DNA of 64,000 nucleotides from positions 1,364,001 through 1,428,000 of the forward strand of contig NZ_CP062229.1 in NCBI RefSeq assembly GCF_024707545.1, given 5' to 3'. The notes beneath the pieces were generated by a model. The model saw nothing but the letters and a program-made list of their open reading frames with translations. It made no database searches and was not told the DNA's origin. The stretch comes from Mesorhizobium onobrychidis. GTDB taxonomy: Bacteria > Pseudomonadota > Alphaproteobacteria > Rhizobiales > Rhizobiaceae. Positions 8,432 through 17,044 of this stretch are shown here, one piece after another. The translations under genes were made by a program, and so were the position numbers. How positions within the stretch are numbered: the stretch's first letter is position 1; every line of letters starts with the position of its first letter.

Positions 8432-8434
8432 TAG
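7337..8434 (+). CDS. IS630-family DDE transposase
   Basis: A 365-residue transposase in one frame. An N-terminal helix-turn-helix region (TAIVRATGKTKRTAYRWRDR) and a second HTH (RKLAKVVGLSPSSVQRIWAA) precede the catalytic core. The core acids are visible: Asp in VLCVDEKSQIQALDR, Asp in LDLVVDNYATHKHP, and Glu in SGSWLNQVERFFGLI, the standard IS630 DDE layout. It binds the element ends and cuts and pastes into TA. A second ATG at 7355 is an alternative start. The stop codon TAG is formed by the right-hand TA target duplication plus the next flanking base, so the C-terminus depends on the insertion site. Confidence 0.95.
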   Translation: MCESEGMSTESGIRLSPEDRATLEGWVADRNSPQKWVWRARIVLMWADGDGVTAIVRATGKTKRTAYRWRDRYVACGIEGLKRDASRPSRKPPLSAEVIKRVVDMTLHQKPPASTHWSVRKLAKVVGLSPSSVQRIWAAHGLKPHLIKKFKLSNDKAFVEKVQDVVGLYLNPPDKALVLCVDEKSQIQALDRTQPGLPIKKGRAGTMTHDYKRNGTTTLFAALDVATGKVIGECMPRHRHQEFLRFLRTIDRNTPKHFALDLVVDNYATHKHPKVKAWLARHKRFRLHFTPTSGSWLNQVERFFGLITDDAIRRGVFRSVTDLTIAIEAYLEHHNADPKPFIWAAKAADILEKVARGRRVLESQH

Positions 8435-8902
8435 CGCATCCGAAAGAACGCGCCGCGCTGTGGCTCGGCGCGGACGGAAAATCCAGCGCAACGCGGGATT
8501 GGCATCAGCGTCAGGCTGTAGAGCTCAGCCGAGATTCGGCGACGTTGTTGCGGATAAGACTATGGTGCGATCGCACCATACCAAAGCGTGCGTCCGGTTG
8601 GGACAATAAGCGCATTCGAGTTCCGCTCCTCCAGTTACGGGCGGGAGCAGCGACCGCCGGCAAGAAGCAGGGTCAGATTTACCCCAACGGACCTGTTTCG
8701 GCGATGGCGCGGCCATGACCTCCTTTGGCCGCATGCAACGCGCTCCCGCCCGGATTTTCTTTTTCGGCGCCAATTGTCTCGCCTGTCGAGGGCAAATGCC
8801 GGCCGGAAATCGCGCAAGCTGCTGATTCCAGCGGCAAACCACGGCTGTGCCGGCGAGACCCGCGGCGCTTCCATTTCGACACGGCACTGCGGCGTTACCG
8901 GG
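8435..8902. other. Long intergenic region upstream of pstS
   Basis: About 470 bases with no supported gene. In Sinorhizobium-type genomes phoR lies upstream of pstS, but no phoR reading frame or remnant was recognised here; instead the IS630 copy is the next feature. The region holds a 20-bp perfect palindrome. Confidence 0.5.
8561..8580. promoter_or_regulatory. 20-bp perfect palindrome, candidate operator
   Basis: TATGGTGCGATCGCACCATA reads the same on both strands with no spacer. It lies about 430 bases before pstS and 130 bases after the IS. Perfect uninterrupted 20-bp palindromes are rare by chance, so it is probably a protein-binding site; the binding protein is unknown. Confidence 0.45.
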
Positions 8903-8931
8903 CTGACATCAAACTGTCATGTGACTGTAAT
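8903..8931 (+). promoter_or_regulatory. Pho box with three PhoB half-sites
   Basis: Three 7-mers at 11-bp spacing: CTGACAT (8903-8909), CTGTCAT (8914-8920) and CTGTAAT (8925-8931). The PhoB consensus is CTGTCAT with 4-bp AT-rich spacers, so this is an excellent match. It lies 77 bases before the pstS start and should make the pst operon phosphate-starvation inducible through the PhoB encoded at the end of the same cluster. Confidence 0.92.
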
Positions 8932-9007
8932 AATCGGGGGCTATTGGCCTCAGCGGGCGCCGCAGGAATGGCGCCGACAGACCATTTTCCGAACAGGAGC
9001 AGGCCAC

Positions 9008-10012
9008 ATGAAGAAATTCCTCCTTACGGCGTCGGCCGCGGCGCTTGCGCTCGCCGCGTCGGCTGGTTATGCCGCCGCGCGCGACCAGATTCAAATCGTC
9101 GGTTCGTCCACAGTGTTCCCCTTCACGACGGCTGTCGCCGAAAAGCTCGGCCAGGGCGGAAAGATCAAGACCCCGGTCGTCGAATCGACTGGCACCGGCG
9201 GCGGCATGAAGCTGTTTTGCCAGGGCGTCGGCGAAAATACCGCTGACTTCACCAATGCCTCGCGCGCCATCAAGGACAGCGAACTTGAAACCTGCAAGGC
9301 AAACGGCGTGACGCCGGTCGAGATCAAGGTCGGCTTCGACGGCATCGTACTGGCCAACTCGAAGGCAGGGGCTGTCGTTGATCTGACCAAGGAACAGGTT
9401 TTCAAGGCGCTCGCCAAGAACGTCGCTGTTGACGGCAAGGTCGTCCCCAATCCCTACAAGAACTGGTCGGATGTCGACGCGTCGCTTCCCGCGACAAAGA
9501 TCGAGGTGCTTGGCCCACCGCCCACGTCTGGCACGCGCGATGCGTTCGTTGAACTCGTCATGGATGCGGCCTGCCAGGAAGAAGTGAAGGCGGCTAATGA
9601 AAAGGGCTGCGGCGAGATCCGCGAGGACGGCGCTTTTGTCGAGGCCGGCGAAAACGACAATCTGATCGTCCAGAAGCTGGAAGCCAACCCCAATGCCTTC
9701 GGCATCTTTGGTTTCTCGTTCCTTGACCAGAACGCCGACAAGCTGCAGGGCCACAAGGTCGACGGCGTCGAGCCGACCTTCGAGAACATCGCATCCGGCG
9801 ATTACGGCGTTTCCCGCTCGCTCTATGTCTATGCCAAGAAAGAGCATGTCGGCGTCATCCCCGGCATGCAGGAGTTCATCGCCGAGTACACCTCGGAGGG
9901 TGCATGGGGTCCTGATGGTTATCTGGCCGACAAGGGCCTGATCCCGCTTCCGGACGCCGAGCGCGCCAAGTGGGCCGAAAACGCCAAGGCCCTGAAGGGC
10001 ATGGGCTCTTGA
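9008..10012 (+). CDS. pstS: Phosphate ABC transporter substrate-binding protein PstS
   Basis: A 334-residue periplasmic protein with a signal peptide (KKFLLTASAAALALAASAGY, cleavage near AAA-RD). The mature start IQIVGSSTVFPFTTAVAEK is the classic PstS N-terminus; the phosphate-binding GSST and the later PTSGTRDAF segment are present, as is the Asp in VGFDGI. It captures phosphate and delivers it to PstCA. GGAG lies before the ATG at 9008. The gene follows a Pho box and is separated from pstC by a stable hairpin, consistent with higher expression of the binding protein. Confidence 0.97.
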   Translation: MKKFLLTASAAALALAASAGYAAARDQIQIVGSSTVFPFTTAVAEKLGQGGKIKTPVVESTGTGGGMKLFCQGVGENTADFTNASRAIKDSELETCKANGVTPVEIKVGFDGIVLANSKAGAVVDLTKEQVFKALAKNVAVDGKVVPNPYKNWSDVDASLPATKIEVLGPPPTSGTRDAFVELVMDAACQEEVKAANEKGCGEIREDGAFVEAGENDNLIVQKLEANPNAFGIFGFSFLDQNADKLQGHKVDGVEPTFENIASGDYGVSRSLYVYAKKEHVGVIPGMQEFIAEYTSEGAWGPDGYLADKGLIPLPDAERAKWAENAKALKGMGS

Positions 10013-10064
10013 TGTTTCGGGGTCCGGGCGTATATCCGCTCTGACCCCTCATGCTCTAAAAGCC

Positions 10065-10095
10065 CAAAGCGCGGGACCAAAGGTCCCGTGCTTTG
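10065..10095 (+). terminator. Stable hairpin between pstS and pstC (attenuator or mRNA-stabilising)
   Basis: CAAAGCGCGGGACC, loop AAA, GGTCCCGTGCTTTG: a 14-bp stem with one G-T pair. No T-tract follows, so it is more likely a partial terminator or 3'-end stabiliser that gives excess pstS mRNA than a full stop, since pstCAB lack their own visible promoter. Confidence 0.6.
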
Positions 10096-10132
10096 AGCCG
10101 GTGAATGACCGGCGGTCGAGGGGACGTCCTGA

Positions 10133-11521
10133 ATGGTCGGTTATCTCGTTGTTCTACTGTTAGTTCTGGCCGCTGCGGCCTATTGGATCGGCCGGACACG
10201 CGCAATTGCCAGTGTCAATGGCGACGTCGCGCGATTGCATTCGCTGCCTGGCCAACATGGCATGTTTCTGACGCTTTTTGCTGCCGGTCCCGCGCTGCTT
10301 GCGATCGTGTTGTGGTCGCTGGTGACGCCGGGAATTGAATCGTCGATCATTGCCGACCGCTTCGCCTCCGAGTTGTCGGGAATGGGCGTTCCGCAGGTCG
10401 AAGCTTTCATCCGTGACGCTCGCGCGATGGCCTTTGGCGGGCTTGTCGGCTTCGCCGATCCGACGAAAGAGGCAGCCGCGGCCGTCTACAAATCGATCCA
10501 TACGACCAGCACCTGGATCATCTGGGCCGTCGCGCTCGTGCTTTCCGCGTCCGGATTTTACTGGGCCTATTCGCGCATCGCCCGAGCCTACCGGGCGCGC
10601 CACGTGGTCGAGCGCGTTCTTCGCGCATTCTTGATCGCCTGTTCGGTGGTCGCAATCCTGACGACGATCGGTATCGTCCTGTCGCTTATCTTCGAATCCC
10701 TGCGGTTCTTCCAACAGGTGCCGTTCTATAAGTTCCTGTTCGGCACGCACTGGTCGCCGCAGAGCGCCTTCACCGGTGCGGGGACGGAAGCCGGGGCGGT
10801 CAACCAGGACATTTTTGGCGCGGTGCCGCTCTTTGCCGGCACGTTGCTCATCACCTTCATCGCTATGCTGGTGGCCGCACCTATCGGGCTGATGGCTGCG
10901 ATCTACCTTTCGGATTACGCCTCCAAAAGCGTCCGCGCGGTGGCAAAGCCGGTACTGGAAATCCTCGCCGGCATTCCGACCGTCGTCTACGGCTTCTTCG
11001 CCGCGCTGACGGTTGCGCCCTACTTCCGCGGTATGGGCGAAAGCCTGGGCCTCAGCGTCGCGTCCGAATCCGCGCTCGCCGCAGGCGTGGTCATGGGTAT
11101 CATGATCATTCCCTTCGTTTCCTCGCTTTCCGATGATGTGATCAATGCCGTTCCGCAATCCCTGCGAGACGGTTCCGCCGGCCTCGGCGCGACCAAGTCG
11201 GAAACCATCCGCAAGGTGGTGCTTCCTGCTGCCCTTCCGGGCATCGTTTCGGCGATGCTGCTCGCCGTCAGCCGCGCAATCGGCGAAACAATGATCGTGG
11301 TCATGGCGGCGGGGCTGGCGGCAAACCTCACGGCCAACCCGCTCGAAGCGGTCACGACAGTGACCGTGCAGATCGTGACGCTGCTTGTGGGCGATCAGGA
11401 GTTCGATAGCGCCAAGACGCTTGCAGCCTTCGCACTCGGCCTGGTGCTGTTCTGCATCACGCTTACCCTCAACATCGTCGCTTTGCGCGTCGTCCAGAAA
11501 TACCGAGAGCAATATGACTGA
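10133..11521 (+). CDS. pstC: Phosphate ABC transporter permease PstC
   Basis: A 462-residue inner-membrane protein. After an N-terminal helix (YLVVLLLVLAAAAYWIG) and a rhizobial N-terminal extension, the binding-protein-dependent transport fold occupies residues ~240-450, with AAPIGLMAAIYLSDYAS, LEILAGIPTVVYGFFAALT and the EAA loop LGATKSETIRKVVLPAALPG that docks on PstB. With PstA it forms the phosphate channel. The last codons overlap the pstA start by eight bases. Confidence 0.95.
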   Translation: MVGYLVVLLLVLAAAAYWIGRTRAIASVNGDVARLHSLPGQHGMFLTLFAAGPALLAIVLWSLVTPGIESSIIADRFASELSGMGVPQVEAFIRDARAMAFGGLVGFADPTKEAAAAVYKSIHTTSTWIIWAVALVLSASGFYWAYSRIARAYRARHVVERVLRAFLIACSVVAILTTIGIVLSLIFESLRFFQQVPFYKFLFGTHWSPQSAFTGAGTEAGAVNQDIFGAVPLFAGTLLITFIAMLVAAPIGLMAAIYLSDYASKSVRAVAKPVLEILAGIPTVVYGFFAALTVAPYFRGMGESLGLSVASESALAAGVVMGIMIIPFVSSLSDDVINAVPQSLRDGSAGLGATKSETIRKVVLPAALPGIVSAMLLAVSRAIGETMIVVMAAGLAANLTANPLEAVTTVTVQIVTLLVGDQEFDSAKTLAAFALGLVLFCITLTLNIVALRVVQKYREQYD

Positions 11522-13127
11522 TGCGATCGCGTCATTCGGCGCCGGCGGACGGCCGGTCAGCATTCATACCGACGATGCCGCGAAGGTGCGGCTGAAGGGT
11601 CGTTACCGCACGGAAACATGGTTCAAATGGCTAGGCGCCGCAGCCGTCGCGTTGGCCGGCTTATTCCTTGTGCTGCTCCTGTCGACGATCGTCACGCAGG
11701 CGATCCCGGCGCTGCGGCAGAACTATCTGACGCTGCCGATCGATCTTTCGGCGGCCAAGGTCGACCCGGCGAAACTCGACGCCGCCAACTACGACGCCAT
11801 CGCTCAGGAAGCGCTTACGGCAAAATTTCCTGATGTGACGAGCCGTCAGGACAAGCGCCTGCTGCGCGGACTGATTTCCACCGGCACAGGCGTCTTCCTG
11901 CGCAAAGATATTGCGGCTGATCCGGGGATGCTCGGAGGAACGGTGGACTATGCGGTTCCACTTGACGATTTTGCCGACCTTTATCTCAAGGGGTTGCTTG
12001 CCGACGTCGGTTCGGACGAAGCGATTTCGACAAGCGTCACGCCTTCGGAAACCAGCGGCGACATCGATCTTACCTTCGGCGACGACGCCATGCTGACGCT
12101 GGCGCGTGGCCATGGTGCGACCGAGGGCGAAAACGGTATGCTCACGCTGACGAGCGGCGCATCGTCGCTGCTGGTCGCGTTCAATGGCGGTACGGTCAAG
12201 CTGACCGCGCTGTCGCCTGGGGCCAACGGGACGGCGGTCGCAAAGGGCACGGTGATCGAGGCGCTGGACAGCACGGCGCCCGCAGCGAGCGGCCAGGCAT
12301 TCCTGCGCGTCATCGACACGCCGGAAGCATCGCGAAAGATTTCCGACAAGATGATCGTCTGGCTCGACACGCTGAAGAGCGCCGGCCTGATCGAAAGCCG
12401 GTTCAACTCGATCTTCTTCTTCACCGGCGCAAGCCGCGAGCCGGAACTGGCCGGTGTCTGGGGCGCGGTCGTCGGATCGTTCCTGACCATGATCGTTACG
12501 CTCGCCATCGCCTTCCCGATCGGCGTTTCGGCGGCGATCTATCTTGAGGAATTTGCCCCCAAGAACCGGCTGACGACGATCATCGAAGTGAATATCAACA
12601 ATCTGGCGGCGGTGCCTTCGATCGTCTTCGGCCTGCTTGGACTTGCCGTATTCCTGAATTTCTTCGGCATGCCGCGCTCAGCCCCGGTGGTCGGCGGCAT
12701 GGTGCTGGCGCTGATGACCCTGCCGATCATCATTATCGCCTCGCGCGCTTCGTTGCGCGCCGTGCCACCGTCGATCCGGGAGGCGGCGCTTGGCATCGGA
12801 GCGTCCAAGGTCCAGACCGTATTCCATCACGTCCTGCCGCTGGCGATGCCGGGTATCATGACCGGCACCATCCTCGGAATGGCGCATGCGCTGGGTGAAA
12901 CCGCGCCGCTGCTGATGATCGGCATGGTCGCCTTCATCGTCGACATTCCCGGCGGCTTCACCGATCCCGCGACGATCCTGCCGGTGCAGATATTCATGTG
13001 GGCCGATTTCCCGGAAGCCGGGTTCCAGCAGAAGACTTCGGCGGCGATTTTGATTTTGCTGCTGTTTTTGGTCATCATGAATGCCATCGCGGTGATACTG
13101 CGCAGGCGCTTCGAGCGGCGCTGGTAA
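11514..13127 (+). CDS. pstA: Phosphate ABC transporter permease PstA with long N-terminal extension
   Basis: A 537-residue permease, much longer than the ~300-residue enterobacterial PstA. Residues ~40-60 are a membrane helix (WLGAAAVALAGLFLVLLLST); residues ~65-300 form a large extracytoplasmic insert of the kind known in alphaproteobacterial PstA (DUF3333); residues ~310-530 are the canonical permease (PIGVSAAIYLEEFAPKN, NNLAAVPSIVFGLLGLAVF, EAA loop LGIGASKVQTVFHHVLPLAM). The ATG at 11514 lies inside the end of pstC. It pairs with PstC as the phosphate channel. Confidence 0.93.
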   Translation: MTDAIASFGAGGRPVSIHTDDAAKVRLKGRYRTETWFKWLGAAAVALAGLFLVLLLSTIVTQAIPALRQNYLTLPIDLSAAKVDPAKLDAANYDAIAQEALTAKFPDVTSRQDKRLLRGLISTGTGVFLRKDIAADPGMLGGTVDYAVPLDDFADLYLKGLLADVGSDEAISTSVTPSETSGDIDLTFGDDAMLTLARGHGATEGENGMLTLTSGASSLLVAFNGGTVKLTALSPGANGTAVAKGTVIEALDSTAPAASGQAFLRVIDTPEASRKISDKMIVWLDTLKSAGLIESRFNSIFFFTGASREPELAGVWGAVVGSFLTMIVTLAIAFPIGVSAAIYLEEFAPKNRLTTIIEVNINNLAAVPSIVFGLLGLAVFLNFFGMPRSAPVVGGMVLALMTLPIIIIASRASLRAVPPSIREAALGIGASKVQTVFHHVLPLAMPGIMTGTILGMAHALGETAPLLMIGMVAFIVDIPGGFTDPATILPVQIFMWADFPEAGFQQKTSAAILILLLFLVIMNAIAVILRRRFERRW

Positions 13128-13139
13128 GGAGTAGAGGAT

Positions 13140-13955
13140 ATGAACATCATGACGGAAGCCGGCGTCGAACAGAAACTGAGTAGCGGAACCAACGCCCCTT
13201 CGATCAAGATGAAGGGCGACAAGGTCTCTGTTCATTACGGCGAGAAGCGAGCTCTGTTCGACGTGGATCTCGATGTCCGCGAGAACCAGGTGACGGCGTT
13301 GATCGGCCCATCGGGCTGTGGCAAGTCGACCTTCCTGCGTTGCCTGAACCGAATGAACGACACCATCGATATCGCGCGAGTGAGCGGCAAGATCACACTC
13401 GACGGCGAGGATGTCTACGACCCGAAAATCGATGTCGTCGAGCTGCGAGCTCGCGTCGGCATGGTATTCCAGAAGCCGAACCCGTTTCCCAAGTCGATCT
13501 ATGAAAACGTCGCTTACGGTCCGCGCATTCACGGCCTCGCCAGGAGCAAGGCCGAGTTGGACGGCATCGTTGAATCGAGCCTGAAGAACGCCGGTCTGTT
13601 CAACGAGGTCAAGGATCGCCTGCTCGAGTCGGGCACCGGTCTCTCCGGCGGACAGCAGCAGCGCCTGTGCATCGCGCGCGCCATCGCCGTGTCGCCGGAA
13701 GTGATCCTGATGGACGAGCCCTGTTCGGCGCTCGATCCGATCGCCACCGCCCGCGTCGAGGAACTGATTGACGAACTGCGCCAGAACTACACGATCGTCA
13801 TCGTCACTCATTCGATGCAGCAGGCAGCGCGCGTGTCGCAACGCACGGCGATGTTCCATCTCGGCTATCTGGTCGAGGAGGGCGCGACCGACAAGATGTT
13901 CACCAACCCCGACGACAAGCGCACCCAGGACTACATCACCGGCCGGTTCGGCTGA
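13140..13955 (+). CDS. pstB: Phosphate ABC transporter ATPase PstB
   Basis: A 271-residue ATPase. Walker A is GPSGCGKST, followed by [13 protein letters not shown] typical of PstB; the Q-loop is VFQKPNPFP; the signature is [16 protein letters not shown]; Walker B is [15 protein letters not shown]; the H-loop is [13 protein letters not shown]. It drives phosphate import by PstCA. It starts 12 bases after pstA with a GGAG site, in the operon. Confidence 0.97.
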   Translation: MNIMTEAGVEQKLSSGTNAPSIKMKGDKVSVHYGEKRALFDVDLDVRENQVTALIGPSGCGKSTFLRCLNRMNDTIDIARVSGKITLDGEDVYDPKIDVVELRARVGMVFQKPNPFPKSIYENVAYGPRIHGLARSKAELDGIVESSLKNAGLFNEVKDRLLESGTGLSGGQQQRLCIARAIAVSPEVILMDEPCSALDPIATARVEELIDELRQNYTIVIVTHSMQQAARVSQRTAMFHLGYLVEEGATDKMFTNPDDKRTQDYITGRFG

Positions 13956-13993
13956 GCGGTCCGGCGGCGAATTTCGAACACGAGGACAGTATC

Positions 13994-14701
13994 ATGGGTG
14001 AACACACCGTCGCGTCTTTCGACGAGGAACTGGAGCACATCGACAGGCTGATCCGCGATATGGACGAGCTCGCCGCCGCGATGGTCGCAGCCTCGATCCG
14101 CGCGTTGCTTGCATCAGACAATGCGATGGCGCAGCGCGTCGTCTCGGACGACGCCATCATGGATGCCCGGCAGCGCGAACTCGACGATAGTGCGATCACG
14201 CTGATCGCCAAGCGGCAGCCGATGGCGCAAGATCTGCGCGCAGTGGTTGGCGCAATCCGCATGGCCGGCGATCTCGAGCGCATCGGCGACCTGGCCAAGA
14301 ACATAGCCAAGCGGGTCAGCGCAGTCGGGCAGAGCGCCACGCCGCGTAATCTCTCGCACGGTATCGACGCGATGGCGGATCTCGTTCTTGTGCAGCTTCG
14401 CGGCGTGGTCGAGCACTATGTGTCGCGTAATGCCGGCGCGTTGAAAGAACTGCGCGCCGACGACCAGAAGATCGACGTGAAATACACGGCGGTTTTTCGC
14501 GAACTCCTGACCTACATGATGGAGGATCCGCGCAACATCACCGCCTGCACGCATCTTCTGTTCTGCGCCAAGAATCTCGAGCGTATCGGCGATCATGTCA
14601 CCAACATCGCCGAAAACGCCTACTTTGTCGTGACCGGGCAGCAATTGCCGGCGGATCGCCCGAAGCTAGACGAAACGACGATGTCGGCGCCGGCGACATG
14701 A
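13994..14701 (+). CDS. phoU: Phosphate signalling protein PhoU
   Basis: A 235-residue all-helical protein made of two PhoU repeats. The first carries ASIRALLASDNAMAQRVVSD and the second LLFCAKNLERIGDHVTNIAE; each ends in the conserved E-R-I-G-D metal-binding motif (LERIGDLAKNIAKR and LERIGDHVTNIAEN). PhoU links Pst transport to the PhoR-PhoB pathway and limits phosphate uptake. It follows pstB by 38 bases and precedes phoB. Confidence 0.96.
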   Translation: MGEHTVASFDEELEHIDRLIRDMDELAAAMVAASIRALLASDNAMAQRVVSDDAIMDARQRELDDSAITLIAKRQPMAQDLRAVVGAIRMAGDLERIGDLAKNIAKRVSAVGQSATPRNLSHGIDAMADLVLVQLRGVVEHYVSRNAGALKELRADDQKIDVKYTAVFRELLTYMMEDPRNITACTHLLFCAKNLERIGDHVTNIAENAYFVVTGQQLPADRPKLDETTMSAPAT

Positions 14702-14717
14702 CAGGAGTGACCGGCCG

Positions 14718-15407
14718 ATGATCGCGCCGCGCATCATGGTGGTGGAGGATGAAGAGCCGCTGGGCGTCCTCCTCCGTTACAATCTGGAATCCGAAGGTTA
14801 TCAGGTCGAGGTGGTGACGCGCGGCGACGAGGCCGAAATCCGGCTGCAGGAAAACGTGCCCGATCTCCTGGTGCTCGACTGGATGGTGCCGGCGGTTTCC
14901 GGCATCGAACTTTGCAGGCGCCTTCGGGTGCGTCCCGAAACTGAGCGGCTGCCGATCATCATGCTTACCGCGCGCGGTGAGGAGAGCGACCGGGTGCGCG
15001 GCCTTTCCACCGGAGCCGACGACTATCTGGTCAAGCCGTTCTCGACGCCGGAATTCATGGCCAGGGTCAAGGCGCTGCTGCGCCGCGCCAAGCCCGAAGT
15101 GCTGTCCAGCGTGCTTAAGGTCGGCGACATCGTGCTCGATCGCGAATCGCACAGGGTCTATCGCAAGAAGAGCGAGATCCGGCTCGGGCCGACCGAATTC
15201 CGGCTGCTCGAATTCATGATGCGGCACCCGGGTCGGGTCTTCTCGCGCAGCCAGTTGCTCGACAATGTCTGGGGCGAGACGATCTACATCGACGAGCGCA
15301 CGGTGGACGTCCATGTCGGACGGTTGCGCAAGGCGGTCAACAATGGTCGCATGCCCGATGTCATCCGCACCATCCGCGGCGCGGGCTATGCGATCAGGGA
15401 AGACTAG
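14718..15407 (+). CDS. phoB: Phosphate regulon response regulator PhoB
   Basis: A 229-residue OmpR/PhoB-type regulator. The receiver domain (residues 1-~120) has the acidic pair in VVEDEEPLGVLL, phospho-acceptor Asp in LVLDWMVPAVSG, Thr in IMLTARGEE and Lys in YLVKPFSTPE. The C-terminal winged helix has the PhoB hallmark RTVDVHVGRLRKAV and ends VIRTIRGAGYAIRED. It binds Pho boxes such as the one at 8903. It closes the pst operon; its kinase PhoR is not in the window. Confidence 0.95.
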   Translation: MIAPRIMVVEDEEPLGVLLRYNLESEGYQVEVVTRGDEAEIRLQENVPDLLVLDWMVPAVSGIELCRRLRVRPETERLPIIMLTARGEESDRVRGLSTGADDYLVKPFSTPEFMARVKALLRRAKPEVLSSVLKVGDIVLDRESHRVYRKKSEIRLGPTEFRLLEFMMRHPGRVFSRSQLLDNVWGETIYIDERTVDVHVGRLRKAVNNGRMPDVIRTIRGAGYAIRED

Positions 15408-15461
15408 GGATGTGCTGATATTCGGGTGATGCCGGCCTGCGAATGGCGATTTCCTGCGCTT

Positions 15462-15507
15462 CCGGTACTCACGTACCCAAAGTACGCTCCGTTCCGGTTT
15501 TCGGAAC
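15462..15507. repeat. Compound extragenic hairpin between convergent genes
   Basis: Two overlapping inverted repeats: CCGGTACTCACGTAC against GTACGCTCCGTTCCGG, then GTTCCG-GTTTT-CGGAAC, perfect. It lies between phoB and the convergent ROK gene and may serve as a bidirectional terminator. Similar GTACxxxxGTACGCTCC elements recur at gene ends in rhizobia (recalled, not searched). Confidence 0.5.
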
Positions 15508-15614
15508 CCGCCCAGTCCGGTCGCTTCGCGCCCGTCTTCGAGCCCGGCGCGGACTGACCTGAATCTCAAGACATCCCCAAGTCGCAATCCGCCTTTGTTC
15601 CTTGCCTTTCGGAC

Positions 15615-16862
15615 TCAGGCCACGTCCTTCCTGATCGTGCCGGACCTTCCTTGCGCGCCCGGCGCGAAAATCTCCTGGTCGACGAAGCTCAGCGCCCGCA
15701 TCGCGCAGCCTTCGCGGATCAGCGGCAGCTCGTTTGGCTCGGTGTCGAAGGAAATCGAACCCGAATGCTGGCCGCCGGCGGTCTGGGCTATGGCCTCGCG
15801 CAGGGCCGGCTCGATCAGGTCGAAGGCGGCAGCGCTGGCGCCGACCATGGCGACCGGCGCCGGATCGATCAGCGCGAACAGGCTGCCGAGCCCGAAGCCG
15901 AGCGCTTCGCCGGCCTTGCGGTAGGCTTCGCGTTCCGGTCCGTCCGTCTCGCGCGCCCGGGCCGCCAGTGCCCGCATCTCGGCGTCGCTGACGTCGGCGA
16001 CCGGCTCGGCGTTCTCGCTCAATTGCCTTGCGTTGCGCCAGATAGCATAGTTGCCGGCATAGGCCTCGACGCAGCCGCGCCGCCCGCAGCGACAGAGCGC
16101 GCCGCCCGGCCGATGGATCATGTGGCCGAATTCGCCGCCCGAGGAATGGGTGCCGGTGAACAGTTCGCCTTTCAGCACCAGCCCCATACCGATGCCGTGC
16201 GAGAGCAGGATGGCGATGAAATCGTCGCGGTAACGATCCGGGTCGCGCCAGCGCAGCGCCACGGCCATCATGTTGCAGTCGTTCTCCATGATGGCCGGAA
16301 TGCCGAACTCGCGTTCCAGAATGTCGGCGAAGGCGATGTTCGTCTGCGGCGTGATCGGCGACCACAACATGGCGCGCGCATGGGAATCGGTGATCCCCTG
16401 GATCGCCAGCGCGATGCGGGCGACGCTTTGGACATCGAGGTCGGGGTCTTCGAGCCGGCGCCGGACAATGGCGACACATTCGTCGATCAGCTCGTCGCGC
16501 GACATGGTCAGCGTGTCCAGCCGGCGCTGTTCCTCGGCGACCACCTGTCCGGCATAATCGATGACGGCGACCGACAGGAAATTCAGCGACAACACGACGG
16601 CCAACACCGCAGCGGCTTCCGGATTGAGGCTGAGCCCGACCTGCGGCCGGCCGCGTTTCAGCGAAGTGGTCTCGCTGGCCTTGCTCTCGGTTAGGATGCC
16701 TTCTTGGATCAGGTCGGAAGAGATCGCCGATATGGTCGAATGGCTGAGGCCGGTGGTCGCGGCGATCTCGGTCCGCGACGGCTGGCCTGCGCGCCGTATG
16801 GCCGAAATCACCATCGCCCGGTTGCGCCGGCGCAAATCGTCATGACGAATTCCAACCGACAT
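15615..16862 (-). CDS. ROK-family transcriptional repressor of the xylose transport genes
   Basis: A 415-residue ROK regulator. An N-terminal winged helix (SRTEIAATTGLSHSTISAIS) joins a sugar-kinase-like ROK domain. The ROK signature is present (HSSGGEFGHM) with the zinc-binding cluster CRCGRRGCVEAY, where three Cys and the His of GHM bind zinc in this family. Xyl/NagC-type ROK repressors release DNA on binding the sugar. It is divergent from xylF, and the shared 268-base region holds two related palindromes, so XylR-type control of xylFHG is the natural reading. The ligand is inferred from the neighbouring genes. Confidence 0.88.
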   Translation of the reverse strand: MSVGIRHDDLRRRNRAMVISAIRRAGQPSRTEIAATTGLSHSTISAISSDLIQEGILTESKASETTSLKRGRPQVGLSLNPEAAAVLAVVLSLNFLSVAVIDYAGQVVAEEQRRLDTLTMSRDELIDECVAIVRRRLEDPDLDVQSVARIALAIQGITDSHARAMLWSPITPQTNIAFADILEREFGIPAIMENDCNMMAVALRWRDPDRYRDDFIAILLSHGIGMGLVLKGELFTGTHSSGGEFGHMIHRPGGALCRCGRRGCVEAYAGNYAIWRNARQLSENAEPVADVSDAEMRALAARARETDGPEREAYRKAGEALGFGLGSLFALIDPAPVAMVGASAAAFDLIEPALREAIAQTAGGQHSGSISFDTEPNELPLIREGCAMRALSFVDQEIFAPGAQGRSGTIRKDVA

Positions 16863-16957
16863 TCTTTTGCTTCCTCCCTATTGCCGCGGCCGCTCATGAA
16901 TCGGAAGCCGTCGGTAATATCAGACAAATACTGGCAGAAGCAGAAGGCCCTGTCATT

Positions 16958-16982
16958 GTTTATTCCGAGGCTCGAAAAAATT
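16958..16982. promoter_or_regulatory. Degenerate copy of the xyl operator
   Basis: The half-site GGCTCGAAAAAATT repeats the right arm of the perfect operator at 17042-17066, while the left arm GTTTATTCCG matches only partly (6 of 10). It lies nearer the ROK gene and may serve autoregulation or cooperative binding. Confidence 0.55.
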
Positions 16983-17015
16983 CGGCAGGAGCATCAAAAT
17001 CCATCAGAATTGATG

Positions 17016-17044
17016 TTGACAGCGCTTCGGCGTTGGACCAGTAT
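17016..17044 (+). promoter_or_regulatory. Candidate xylF promoter
   Basis: A perfect -35 TTGACA (17016-17021), 17 bases, then CAGTAT (17039-17044) as a weak -10. The -10 overlaps the palindromic operator at 17042, so a bound repressor would block RNA polymerase. Confidence 0.6.

Noticed and set aside
12678..13859. A long minus-strand frame opposite pstA and pstB
   Set aside because: Antisense shadow of highly conserved pst genes.
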